64,000 nucleotides of DNA. Origin: Microbacterium enclense (GTDB lineage: Bacteria > Actinomycetota > Actinomycetes > Actinomycetales > Microbacteriaceae). A program made the position numbers and the translations under genes. Below the pieces are notes generated by a model, which was not told the origin of the DNA, ran no database searches, and worked only from the letters and a program-made list of their open reading frames with translations. The stretch spans positions 411,905 to 475,904 of the forward strand of contig NZ_KQ758470.1 of assembly GCF_001456955.1 (NCBI RefSeq), written 5' to 3'. Shown piece after piece: positions 36,580 to 44,633 of this stretch; the stretch's first letter is position 1, and each line of letters opens with the position of its first letter.

Positions 36580-37071
36580 ATGTCATCCACCGCATCCGAG
36601 CTCGAGAAACTGAACGAGCTGCTGAAGAAGTTCCGCTTCGCGATGGTCACCACCCGCGCCGAGGACGGCGCGCTGCACGCGCACCCGCTCACCGTGCAAG
36701 AGACCGAGAGCGACGGCGACCTGTGGTTCATCGTGGGCACGCACGCGTCGGCGGTCGAGCACGTGCTGCGCGATGCCAAGGTCGGCCTGTCGTTCAGCTC
36801 CGACAGCACGTGGCTCTCGCTCGCGGGCGAGGCCGAGATCGTCGACGACCTGGCGAAACTCAAAGACCTGTGGTCGACGACCGTCGAAGCCTGGTTCCCC
36901 GACGGCCCCGAGTCGCCGGGAGTCACTCTGCTGCGCGTCAACGCGCTGAGCGGCGAGTACTGGGAGAGTGCGGGTGGCCGCTTGGCGACGGCGATCGCAC
37001 TGGTGACCTCGAAGGTGACGGGGGAGCGTCCTCAGGGCGGCGAGAACGAGAAGTTCGACCTGCCCGGCTGA
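36580..37071 (+). CDS. Pyridoxamine 5'-phosphate oxidase-fold protein (general stress protein 26 type)
   Basis: 163 residues. The split-barrel flavin-binding fold is visible: LNELLKKFRFAMVTTRAEDGALHAHPLTV, DLWFIVGTHASAVEHVLRDAKVGLSFS and DSTWLSLAGEAEIVDD. The C-terminal LRVNALSGEYWESAGGRLATAI matches GSP26-like stress proteins. It probably binds FMN or FAD. GAGAGGA lies about 6 nt before ATG. Confidence 0.9.
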   Translation: MSSTASELEKLNELLKKFRFAMVTTRAEDGALHAHPLTVQETESDGDLWFIVGTHASAVEHVLRDAKVGLSFSSDSTWLSLAGEAEIVDDLAKLKDLWSTTVEAWFPDGPESPGVTLLRVNALSGEYWESAGGRLATAIALVTSKVTGERPQGGENEKFDLPG

Positions 37072-37241
37072 CCGGCCGTGGTGGCCCCGCGCGAGGGGCT
37101 ACCGCATCCGGCGTCGAACACGGACGCTGCAGCCGCGCCACGACGGACACCCCGCAGGCGTTCGCGGATGCGGCACTCGCGTCACCGCGAATGCTTCACC
37201 CGCCTTCGTGCAGACGGTTCGTCCGCGTCGCCGCGGAGGCG
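37072..37241. other. Intergenic region
   Basis: 170 bases after the stress protein gene. I see no gene or clear hairpin here. The following bases to 37441 hold only a possible small acidic ORF on the minus strand. Confidence 0.4.
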
Positions 37242-37373
37242 TCAGCCGCCGGAGGGGTTGTCGACGGGAGTGCCGTCGTCGTCGGTGGTGGCGGGAACGG
37301 TGGGAGCGTCGGCTGTTTCCAGCTCGTCCGGCTCATCGGCGGTGTCGGGGGCGTTGTCCGGTGTGGAATCCAT
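37242..37373 (-). CDS. Possible small acidic protein
   Basis: 43 residues, strongly acidic and disordered (DSTPDNAPDTADEPDELETA, ending in DNPSGG). The composition is not that of a random antisense frame, but there is no recognisable fold. GGAGG lies almost against the ATG, which is too close for normal initiation. Low confidence. Confidence 0.3.
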   Translation of the reverse strand: MDSTPDNAPDTADEPDELETADAPTVPATTDDDGTPVDNPSGG

Positions 37374-37441
37374 GCCTCCAGCCGACCACGGGTCGGGTGC
37401 GGCCCGCGCGGGCCTTGCGCACACTCGATGCCTGTGCCAGC

Positions 37442-37479
37442 GCAAGCCCCCGTCGCGGTGACATGCGGCTTGCGACGAT
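37442..37479 (+). promoter_or_regulatory. Composite promoter: GCAAGCCC-N24-GACGAT of DUF2256-photolyase
   Basis: GCAAGCCC at 37442-37449, 24 nt, GACGAT at 37474-37479, 6 nt, ATG at 37486. The mRNA would be leaderless. Confidence 0.6.
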
Positions 37480-37485
37480 GACGTC

Positions 37486-37641
37486 ATGTCACGACCTGAG
37501 GTGCGTTCCAAGCCCTGCGCCTATTGCGGACGCCCGTTCACCGACCGCAAGCGCTGGAGCGGACGCGACCAGTGGGACCAGGTGCTGTACTGCTCGCGCG
37601 GGTGCCGCGCGAAGGCGGCCGCTGCCCGGAGGAGCGCATGA
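37486..37641 (+). CDS. DUF2256 zinc-ribbon-like protein
   Basis: 51 residues. Four cysteines arranged C-x2-C (11, 14) and C-x3-C (36, 40) with [16 protein letters not shown] and [15 protein letters not shown] define DUF2256. They probably bind one zinc or another metal. Its stop overlaps the photolyase ATG (ATGA), so the two are translationally coupled. DUF2256 genes are commonly found next to cryptochrome/photolyase-related genes, but no function is established. Confidence 0.88.
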   Translation: MSRPEVRSKPCAYCGRPFTDRKRWSGRDQWDQVLYCSRGCRAKAAAARRSA

Positions 37642-39077
37642 AGGCCGCGCTGATCCTCGCGACGCAGCAGTTCGCCGAGCACCCCGCCTACACCGACGAC
37701 GACGTCGAGGAGTTCTTCTTCATCGAGTCGGCCCCGCGATGGCGAAAGCTCCCGTACCACCAGCACAAGATCGTGCTGCTCACCTCGGCCATGCGGCATA
37801 CGGCGGCGCGGCTCGAGGCCGAGGGGAAGACGGTGCGGCGGATCGCGCTCGATGACGACCTCACCTTCAAAGCCGGCCTGGAAAGCCTGCTGAAGACGCA
37901 CCGCGTCACCGAGCTGCAGTGGATGAGCGACCCCAACCGCCCCGTCGACGAGCGGATCGCGGCGATCTGCGCCGCGCACGACGTCGACACCGACGTGCTC
38001 TCGGACGGGTTGTTCCTCACCCCCGAAGAAGAGGTCGACGGCTGGTTCGCGGATCACCCGACGCCGCTCATGGAGGACTTCTACCACTGGCAGCGCCGGC
38101 GCACCGGCATCCTGATGGACGGGGGAAAGCCCGCCGGCCGCCGCTGGAACTTCGACGCCGACAACCGCAAGGCGCTGCCGAAGAAGGGGGTCGAGATCCC
38201 GCCCGTGCCGCAGCTCGAGCCCGACGACATCACCCGCGCGGTCATCGCCGAGGTCGACCGGCTGTTCCCCGACCACCCGGGGAAGGCCGAGGAGTTCTGG
38301 CTGCCGGTGACGCCCGAGGACGCCCGCGACTGGCTCGACGTCTTCGTCGCCGAACGCCTGCACGACTTCGGGCGGTACGAAGACGCGATGAAGGCCGACG
38401 AGCCGTTCCTTTTCCACGCGATCATCTCGCCGATGCTCAACACTGGGCTGCTCACCGTCGAGGAGGTGGTCGCCGCCGCCACGCGCACCGATGCGCCCCT
38501 GGCATCCGTGGAGGGGTTCGTCCGTCAGGTGATCGGATGGCGCGAGTACATGCGCGGCATGTATCGGGCGCACCCGAAGCTCGAGCACGTCAACGCGCTG
38601 CACCTCGAGAAGAGGGTCCAGAAGTACTGGTACTCGGGGGAGCGGATGCCGAGCGACCTGCCGATCCCCGTGCGCACCGTGCTCGAGCGGGTGCACCGCT
38701 GGGGCTACGCGCATCACATCGAGCGGCTCATGGTGCTGGGCAATTGGTTCCTGCTGCAGGGGTATGCGCCGCGGCAGGTGAACGCGTGGTTCCTGGCGCT
38801 GTTCGTCGACGCCTACGACTGGGTGATGGTGCCCAACGTCATGGGCATGAGTCAGTTCGCCGACGGCGGCTTCGTCGCGACCAAGCCCTACGTGTCGGGA
38901 GGCGCGTATCTGCAGAAGATGGGTTCGTGGTGGCCCTCGGCTCAGGATGCCAAGGACTCGGTGTTCACCGACGCGTACTGGGAGTTCCTGGAGCGGCACG
39001 AGGACGTGCTGGCCGGCAACCACCGGCTCGGGCTGGCGCTGGCGCAGATGCGCAAGCGCCGCGACGCGAAGGGATAG
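37638..39077 (+). CDS. Cryptochrome/photolyase-related protein, FeS-BCP family, without Fe-S cysteines
   Basis: 479 residues of the PhrB-type prokaryotic (6-4) photolyase family. An N-terminal alpha/beta antenna domain ([39 protein letters not shown]) is followed by a helical FAD domain with [51 protein letters not shown] and [12 protein letters not shown]. The family normally has four cysteines for a [4Fe-4S] cluster in and before the segment after this last motif. Here the segment reads [17 protein letters not shown], and the whole protein has a single Cys (about 111). Repair or light sensing is predicted; activity without the cluster is open. Confidence 0.92.
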   Translation: MKAALILATQQFAEHPAYTDDDVEEFFFIESAPRWRKLPYHQHKIVLLTSAMRHTAARLEAEGKTVRRIALDDDLTFKAGLESLLKTHRVTELQWMSDPNRPVDERIAAICAAHDVDTDVLSDGLFLTPEEEVDGWFADHPTPLMEDFYHWQRRRTGILMDGGKPAGRRWNFDADNRKALPKKGVEIPPVPQLEPDDITRAVIAEVDRLFPDHPGKAEEFWLPVTPEDARDWLDVFVAERLHDFGRYEDAMKADEPFLFHAIISPMLNTGLLTVEEVVAAATRTDAPLASVEGFVRQVIGWREYMRGMYRAHPKLEHVNALHLEKRVQKYWYSGERMPSDLPIPVRTVLERVHRWGYAHHIERLMVLGNWFLLQGYAPRQVNAWFLALFVDAYDWVMVPNVMGMSQFADGGFVATKPYVSGGAYLQKMGSWWPSAQDAKDSVFTDAYWEFLERHEDVLAGNHRLGLALAQMRKRRDAKG

Positions 39078-39092
39078 CGACCGGCGAGGTGG

Positions 39093-39228
39093 CTGAGCTT
39101 GTCGAAGCCCCGGTTCCTTCGACAGGCTCAGAGACCTTCGCGTAAGAGCGGCGGCTGAGCTTTCGAAGCCCCGGTCCCTTCGACAGGCTCAGGGACCTTC
39201 GCGTGGGCGGTCGCTGGGCCTGTCGAAG
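39093..39228. repeat. Tandem palindromic intergenic repeat (CTTCGACAGGCTCAG type)
   Basis: Two copies with a 61-bp period pair CTGAGC(T)TGTCGAAG-like arms (39093-39107, 39155-39168) with CTTCGACAGGCTCAG (39117-39131, 39178-39192). A lone arm follows at 39214-39228. The same word family is known as a REP-like element in many actinobacteria. It lies after the photolyase gene. Confidence 0.8.
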
Positions 39229-39275
39229 CGCGCGCGGGGTCTGTGGAGATCAGCGGTGGTCGGGCGACGTGCCGC

Positions 39276-39347
39276 GCTCCGGAGGATCTACGCTCCGAGC
39301 CGGTCGGGCCGGCGCGGTCCGGCTCGAATCCGGTGGTTCTCCGGAGC
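39276..39347. repeat. Nested inverted repeat of 72 bp
   Basis: An outer 8-bp stem (39276-39283 with 39340-39347) encloses an inner 8-bp stem (39296-39303 with 39319-39326). It lies between convergent genes and may be the terminator of the DUF2945 gene. It does not fit a tRNA. Confidence 0.5.
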
Positions 39348-39370
39348 CCGGCACGGCGGGGACCGCGTTC

Positions 39371-39586
39371 TCAGCTCTTCAGCTTGTTGAGCGCCGAACC
39401 CTTGTGGGCGGCCTTCGAGCCCGACTTCTCCGACTTCACGATGTAGGCCGGGTCGTCTTCGGATGCCGTGAACTTCTGGCCGTCGTGCTGGAAGTCCTTC
39501 GTCTTCTTCTCCACGACCTCGCCCTGGGTCTTGCCCTGCGGGGTGTCCCAGCTCACGCGGTCGCCCTTCGACAGATCCTTCGACAT
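39371..39586 (-). CDS. DUF2945 / hypervirulence-associated TUDOR-like protein
   Basis: 71 residues. The Tudor-like opening GDRVSWDTPQGKTQGEVVEK is followed by FTASEDDPAYIVKSEKSGSKAAHKGSAL, the typical DUF2945 signature. It is a small soluble beta-barrel of unknown ligand. The ATG at 39586 has GAGAGGAACGAG upstream as ribosome binding site. Confidence 0.9.
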   Translation of the reverse strand: MSKDLSKGDRVSWDTPQGKTQGEVVEKKTKDFQHDGQKFTASEDDPAYIVKSEKSGSKAAHKGSALNKLKS

Positions 39587-39765
39587 GCTCTCGTTCCTCT
39601 CGTTGGTCCCGCCATGCTGTCGAGATCGACCGGCGCCGATCGGGGGATTGACGGCCCGCCCCCTACGTGGTTCGCGCGGGAACCGCAATACCTCCGCGAT
39701 GTCGGACCCCCTGCGTAGCGTCGAGGTGGGCCTTTCGTTTCGCGGCCCACGACGTGAGGAGAGCC

Positions 39766-41295
39766 ATGACCGAGCCGACCACCGCCAACAACGGAGCGCC
39801 CGTCGCCAGCGACGAGCACTCGCAGAGCGTCGGAGCCGACGGCTCGATCGCTCTGACCGACCACTACCTCATCGAGAAGCTCGCGCAGTTCAACCGCGAG
39901 CGCGTCCCCGAGCGGGTCGTGCACGCCAAGGGCGGCGGAGCGTTCGGCACGTTCCGCACCACGGGCGACGTGTCGGCGTAGACGCGGGCGGCGCTGTTCC
40001 AGCCGGGCGTCGAGACCGAGATGCTCGCGCGATTCTCGTCGGTCGCCGGCGAGCAGGGGAGTCCCGACACGTGGCGCGACCCCCGCGGCTTCTCGCTGAA
40101 GTTCTACACCACCGAGGGCAACTACGACCTCGTCGGCAACAACACCCCGGTCTTCTTCGTGAAAGACGGCATCAAGTTCCCCGACTTCATCCGTTCGCAG
40201 AAGCGCCTGCCCGGCAGCCACCTGCGCGACAACACGATGCAGTGGGACTTCTGGACGCTGTCACCCGAGAGCGCCCACCAGGTCACCTGGCTCATGGGTG
40301 ACCGTGGCATCCCCGCGTCGTGGCGCCACATGAACGGGTACGGCTCGCACACGTACCAGTGGATCAACGCCGAGGGCGAGCGCTTCTGGGTCAAATACCA
40401 CTTCCACACCGACCTCGGCCACAAGACGCTCATGCAAGACGAGGCCGACCAGATCGCGGGACAGGATGCCGACTTCCACATCCGCGACCTGTACGCGGCG
40501 ATCGAGCGGGGTGAGTTCCCGACGTGGACGCTCAAGGTGCAGATCATGCCCTACGACGATGCCAAGACCTACCGCTTCAACCCGTTCGACCTGACGAAGG
40601 TGTGGCCGCACAGCGACTACCCCGAGATCGAGGTCGGCACGATGGAGCTCAACCGCAACCCGGGCAACTACTTCGCCGAGATCGAGCAGGCCGCCTTCGA
40701 GCCGTCGAACTTCGTGCCCGGCATCGACGGCAGCCCCGACAAGATGCTGCAGGCGCGCATCTTCAGCTACGCCGACGCGCACCGCTACCGCGTGGGCACG
40801 AACTACCAGCAGCTGCCGGTGAACCGCCCGCACACCGAGGTGCACTCGTACTCGAAAGAGGGCGCGATGCGCTACGAGTACAACCCGCCCGAGGTGCCGG
40901 TGTACGCGCCGAACTCGGTGGGCGGCCCGGCGGCCGACCCGCGTCGCGCCGGCGACGGTGGGTGGCAGAGCGACGGCGAGCTCGTGCGCAGCGCCGCGAC
41001 CCTGCACCCCGAAGACGACGACTGGGGTCAGGCGGGCGCTCTCGTGCGCGAGGTCATGTCGGCCGAGGAGCGCGACCGTCTGGTCGAGACGATCACGGGA
41101 CACGTCGGCGGCGTGACGCGTGCCGATGTCCGCGACCGGGCCGTGCAGTACTGGAAGAACGTGGATGCCGAGATCGGTTCCCGCGTCGAGGCGGGGCTCC
41201 CGCCGCTCGAGGGGTCGACGGCCCCCGGCGAGCAGCTCAGCGAGCCGAACCCCGACGGCGACCTCGTCGGGACGGACGTCGCGGGCAAGATCTGA
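39766..41295 (+). pseudogene. Heme catalase interrupted by an in-frame amber codon
   Basis: A complete clade-type small-subunit catalase frame of 510 codons except for TAG at 39979-39981 (codon 72). There the family has a conserved tyrosine ([18 protein letters not shown]), so the change is TAC to TAG. Active-site His (HAKGGGAFG, codon 53) lies before the stop. The distal Asn ([12 protein letters not shown], about 126) and heme-ligand Tyr ([12 protein letters not shown], 335) lie after it. There is no frameshift and codon use is normal on both sides, so the mutation is recent, a read error, or read through. Restart at ATG 40021 would lack the catalytic His. GAGGAGA precedes the ATG. Confidence 0.9.
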
Positions 41296-41300
41296 GCGGC

Positions 41301-41334
41301 ACGGCCGGCGGCGCCATCCGGTGCCGCCGGCCGT
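41301..41334 (+). terminator. Terminator after the catalase gene
   Basis: A perfect 12-bp stem (41301-41312 with 41323-41334) closes a 10-nt loop, immediately after the catalase stop codon. Confidence 0.75.
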
Positions 41335-41360
41335 CCCCGAGGGTGCGACGGAGTCCGCTC

Positions 41361-41954
41361 TTACAGCGGTGCGCGATCGTCCCGCGTCAGGCGCCAACGG
41401 GATGCGACGACACCGACGATCAGCGCGCCCAGCCCGCCGGCCATCATGTCGCCGATCGTGTCGTCGTACGTGACGAAGATGGCATCCGTGATGAAGCGGT
41501 ACCCGAACCACTCGATCATCTCCCACACGGCGCTCAGCGCCAGGCCCGCGATCATTGCGACGACGATCGGCGTGCGTCGGCGGCCGGTCGGGGCCACGAC
41601 CCCGGCGTCGTCGAGCAGCACCAGCGCCACGGCTGCGAGCACGCCGGTGCAGACGAGGTGCACGACGAGATCCCACCCCGTCCACGCACGGTAGAGCTCC
41701 AGCACGTTGCTTCCCGCCGCGACGAACACCGTCACGCAGGTCACGAGATCCAGGCCCGAGCGCAGGCCGATCATGCGAGAGAGCATCACGGCGGGCAACG
41801 ACATCGACAGCACGGCGAAGTCGGTGAAGGGCAGGGTGAACAGCGAAAGCACGACGAGCACGATCGCGATCGCGCGCACCGCGTCGGCGAGCCAGTCGGT
41901 CGCGCTCCGCGGGGGACGCTTGAGGTTGGCGTAGAGGGCCCGGATCATCGGCAT
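41361..41954 (-). CDS. Polytopic membrane protein, DUF2238-like
   Basis: 197 residues with about six hydrophobic helices. The C-terminal stretch LSAVWEMIEWFGYRFI then TYDDTIGDMMAGGLGALIVG resembles the DUF2238 (YjdF) group, which has acidic residues in the membrane region. The function is unknown. Start at ATG 41954; a second ATG two codons later is possible. It lies 37 bp downstream of the EEP nuclease gene on the same strand. Confidence 0.72.
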   Translation of the reverse strand: MPMIRALYANLKRPPRSATDWLADAVRAIAIVLVVLSLFTLPFTDFAVLSMSLPAVMLSRMIGLRSGLDLVTCVTVFVAAGSNVLELYRAWTGWDLVVHLVCTGVLAAVALVLLDDAGVVAPTGRRRTPIVVAMIAGLALSAVWEMIEWFGYRFITDAIFVTYDDTIGDMMAGGLGALIVGVVASRWRLTRDDRAPL

Positions 41955-41991
41955 CCGCCCATCAGGGGATACGAGCGAGCCGGCCGGAGGG

Positions 41992-42825
41992 TCACGGCGC
42001 ACCCCCGCCCGGGATGCGCACCACGGCCTGCACGGGCAGGTGGTCGCTCGGCCACTGGGTGCCGGTCGGCCGGGGGTCGATCCCCACGGCGCGCACGCCG
42101 ACGTCGGGGGTCGCCAGCAGCGCATCGATCCGACGCGCACCGAGCTTGGGACGACGGTAGTTGTTGTACGTGCCCCATTCGGCCGTGCGCCGCGCGGGCG
42201 CGTACGCCCACGTATCGACGAGCAGTCCGTCGGCGAACATTCCGGCGAGTTCGCGCGAGCGCACGTGAGCGTTGACGTCGGCCGTGAACAGCAGCGGTCC
42301 CCCCTCGCCGGCGACGAGGTCGTGCAGCCACGTCGCCGAACGGCGGCGCGCGCGGTGCGAGAACGCGTCGAAGTGCGTGTTGACGAATGTGAACCGTGCG
42401 CCCGTCGCCCGATCGCGGAGTTTCGCGATCACCGCCACCCGCGGGATCGTGTTGCCCCACCCGGTCGACCCGGGAGCGTGCGGGGTGTCGGAGAGCATGA
42501 CCTGGTCCCAGTCCTCCACCTCGATGCGATCGCGGTCGTAGAACACAGGTGTGCCCTCGCCCCCGCGGTCCTTGCCGCGTCCGAGGCCGATACGCCCGTA
42601 CGGCGAGCCCAGGGAGTCCTGCACCCACTGGGCCTGGTCGGGCATCGCCTCCTGCGCCCCCAGCAGATGCGGGCGGTTGGCGCCGAGGAAGGTGCGCAGT
42701 CGCTGTTTGCGCATCGGCCACCGGTCGGCCGGCGGCCAGGTGATCCTCTCGAAGCGGCGGCGGATGTTGAAGCTCATCACGTGCAGATCGGGTGCCTCGA
42801 CGTTCGGGAACAGGATGCCGGCCAT
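41992..42825 (-). CDS. Endonuclease/exonuclease/phosphatase (EEP) family protein
   Basis: 277 residues with the EEP catalytic set: VMSFNIRRR (Asn), LLGAQEAMPDQ (Glu), FTFVNTHFDAFS (His), LFTADVNAHV (Asp, Asn) and the final WPSDHLPVQAVV (Asp-His). No signal peptide is present, so it is probably a cytoplasmic phosphodiesterase or nuclease. The ATG overlaps the stop of the glycosyltransferase gene by one base (TGATG). Confidence 0.9.
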   Translation of the reverse strand: MAGILFPNVEAPDLHVMSFNIRRRFERITWPPADRWPMRKQRLRTFLGANRPHLLGAQEAMPDQAQWVQDSLGSPYGRIGLGRGKDRGGEGTPVFYDRDRIEVEDWDQVMLSDTPHAPGSTGWGNTIPRVAVIAKLRDRATGARFTFVNTHFDAFSHRARRRSATWLHDLVAGEGGPLLFTADVNAHVRSRELAGMFADGLLVDTWAYAPARRTAEWGTYNNYRRPKLGARRIDALLATPDVGVRAVGIDPRPTGTQWPSDHLPVQAVVRIPGGGAP

Positions 42826-43667
42826 CAGTGCGCCACCCCGCTGCGGCTCGCGTGCTCCGCGCCACCCCGTCGCGGCGACGCGCCGCCGCCCGCCACCCGG
42901 TGGCTCGCGGTCCGCCCGCCTGCGAAGCGGGTGCGCGCCACCCGCGCCCACCGCACGGGCGGAAAGTCCGCCGGCCAGTGCGCGAAGACCGTACCCGCTC
43001 CACGGCGGAAGCAGATCGCGAACCGTCGCGGTTCGACGGTCCGCGACGACACGCGCATGTGATCGCCCCGGACGTACCGGATGCGATGCGAGACGCCCAG
43101 GTGGTACGCCAGGTCGAGGTCGTCGTGCAGTTCGGGATCGAGGTGCACCTCGTCGCGCACGGCGAGCCACGCCCGCCGTCGGAAGGCCATGTTCGATCCC
43201 CACAGCGGCGTGTGCCCCAGTGCGGGGAACGCGCACGCCGTGTACAGCCCGAGGAAGGCGCGAGCCATCAGCACACGCCGCGACGCCGGACCGTCGTGGA
43301 ACACGGCGCCGCCGGTGGCGGCATCCACGTCCGGGTCGGCGAGCGCGTCGACGAGGCTGGCGATCCACGTCGGCGCCGGGAGGCTGTCGGCGTCGAGACG
43401 CAGGACGACGTCGCCGACGGCGGCGTCGTAGCCGGTGGCCGCGGCGGCCGGGATGCCGCGCTCGCCGCAGAACACCACGCGCGCCCCGGCGGTGCGGGCG
43501 ATGTCGGCGCTGTCGTCGGTCGAGGCGTTGTCGACGACGACGATCTCGTCGGCGGCGACGGTCTGTGCGGCGAGCGCGCGAAGGCACGCACGCAGGTGCG
43601 CGCCGTCGTCGCGGACGGGGATCACGACCGAGACGGTCGCGGACGACGACGCGGGGCCTTGGGGCAC
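42825..43667 (-). CDS. Family 2 glycosyltransferase
   Basis: 280 residues. GT-A fold motifs are SVVIPVRDDGAHLRACLRAL, IVVVDNASTDDSADIA and the divalent-metal LRLDADSLPAP, then the acceptor region HTPLWGSNMAFRR and DEVHLDPELHDDLDLAYHLG. It has no membrane helices, so it probably builds a cell-surface glycan from the cytoplasmic side. The last 35 residues are Ala/Gly/Arg/His repeats from a GC-rich DNA segment. The start is GTG with GGAGGAAGC upstream; TAGCGT (minus 43699-43694) is the likely -10. Confidence 0.9.
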   Translation of the reverse strand: MPQGPASSSATVSVVIPVRDDGAHLRACLRALAAQTVAADEIVVVDNASTDDSADIARTAGARVVFCGERGIPAAAATGYDAAVGDVVLRLDADSLPAPTWIASLVDALADPDVDAATGGAVFHDGPASRRVLMARAFLGLYTACAFPALGHTPLWGSNMAFRRRAWLAVRDEVHLDPELHDDLDLAYHLGVSHRIRYVRGDHMRVSSRTVEPRRFAICFRRGAGTVFAHWPADFPPVRWARVARTRFAGGRTASHRVAGGGASPRRGGAEHASRSGVAH

Positions 43668-43784
43668 GCTTCCTCCCGGGGACGAGTCCTCTCACGCTAG
43701 GCGATGCGCCGCCCGCGTTTCCCGGCTTGACGCCTGCGGGCGGCGATGACACGCGCGCAGACGCCCTTTCGTAGGGTGGATGCC

Positions 43785-44630
43785 ATGGCCTCCGTCCTCA
43801 ACGTCTCGGCGTACCTGTTCACGCGCATCGACGACCCCGCGGTGCTGCGCGCGTCTCTGCGTGACCGGGCGGGCGCCGCCGGCCTCCGCGGCACGATCCT
43901 GCTCGCCGAAGAGGGCATCAACGTGTTCCTCGCCGGTCCCGCCGATGCCGTGCGCGGCTTCATCGCCGACCTGCGCACCGATCCGCGTTTCGCGGCGCTG
44001 CAGACGAAAGAGAGCTGGTCGGATGCCGTGCCCTTCGGCAGGCTGCTGGTGAAGGTGAAGCGCGAGATCATCCGCATGGACCGCCCCGAGGTGCGCCCGC
44101 AAGACGGACGGGCACCGGCGGTCAGCCCCGACACCCTCCGCCGCTGGCTCGACCGCGGCGCCGACGACGACGGCCGGGAGGTCGTGCTCGTCGACACCCG
44201 CAACGCGTTCGAGGTCGACTACGGCACCTTCGCCGGCGCGAAGGACTGGCGCATCGAGCGGTTCACCCAGTTCCCGGATGCCGCGGTCTCCTACCGCGAC
44301 GAGCTCGCCGGCAAGACCGTGGTGAGCTTCTGCACGGGCGGCATCCGCTGCGAGAAGGCGGCGCTGTACCTGCGTGCGCAGGGCGTCGATGCGTATCAGC
44401 TCGACGGCGGCATCCTGGGGTGGTTCGACGCTCAGGGCGGTGCCCACTGGGATGGCGACTGCTTCGTCTTCGACGAGCGCGAGGCCCTTGATGCCGGGCT
44501 CGCGCCGGCGCGGGCACCCGGCGTCACGGGTGCGGCGTCGGCGCTCGGCGCGGGCACTGCGCCGATGCACGACTCCGGCGATCCGGACGCCTCGGTCGTC
44601 GGAGCAGCCTCAGACGCCGGATCCGCTTGA
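43785..44630 (+). CDS. trhO: Rhodanese-type tRNA uridine 5-hydroxylase (TrhO/UPF0176)
   Basis: 281 residues. The N-terminal UPF0176 domain (NVSAYLFTRIDDPAVLRASLR, RGTILLAEEGINVFLAGPADAVRGF) is followed by the KVKREIIRM linker and a rhodanese domain with the catalytic loop VVSFCTGGIRCEKAALYLRAQG. Homologues convert wobble U34 of tRNAs to 5-hydroxyuridine. The C-terminal 45 residues are an Ala/Gly-rich extension beyond the family core. The ATG at 43785 follows TAGGGT (43772-43777) by 7 nt. Confidence 0.92.
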   Translation: MASVLNVSAYLFTRIDDPAVLRASLRDRAGAAGLRGTILLAEEGINVFLAGPADAVRGFIADLRTDPRFAALQTKESWSDAVPFGRLLVKVKREIIRMDRPEVRPQDGRAPAVSPDTLRRWLDRGADDDGREVVLVDTRNAFEVDYGTFAGAKDWRIERFTQFPDAAVSYRDELAGKTVVSFCTGGIRCEKAALYLRAQGVDAYQLDGGILGWFDAQGGAHWDGDCFVFDEREALDAGLAPARAPGVTGAASALGAGTAPMHDSGDPDASVVGAASDAGSA

Positions 44631-44633
44631 GCC

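Noticed and set aside
39093..39228. CRISPR array or attachment site
   Set aside because: Repeats are palindromic arms with short, related intervals, not identical repeats with unique spacers. No cas gene, integrase or tRNA is nearby.
39276..39347. tRNA or tRNA remnant near the TCGAATCC sequence
   Set aside because: No acceptor, D or anticodon arm can be arranged; the pairing is two nested stems only.
39685..39692. GCAATACC 23 nt before a -10-like TAGCGT upstream of the catalase gene
   Set aside because: Only 6 of 8 bases match and the spacing is off by one; too weak to count, though a catalase would suit the proposed regulon.
39979..39981. Amber codon in catalase read as pyrrolysine or other programmed recoding
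   Set aside because: No Pyl genes are expected in this group, the family residue is Tyr, and no recoding structure is visible. A point mutation or read error is simpler.
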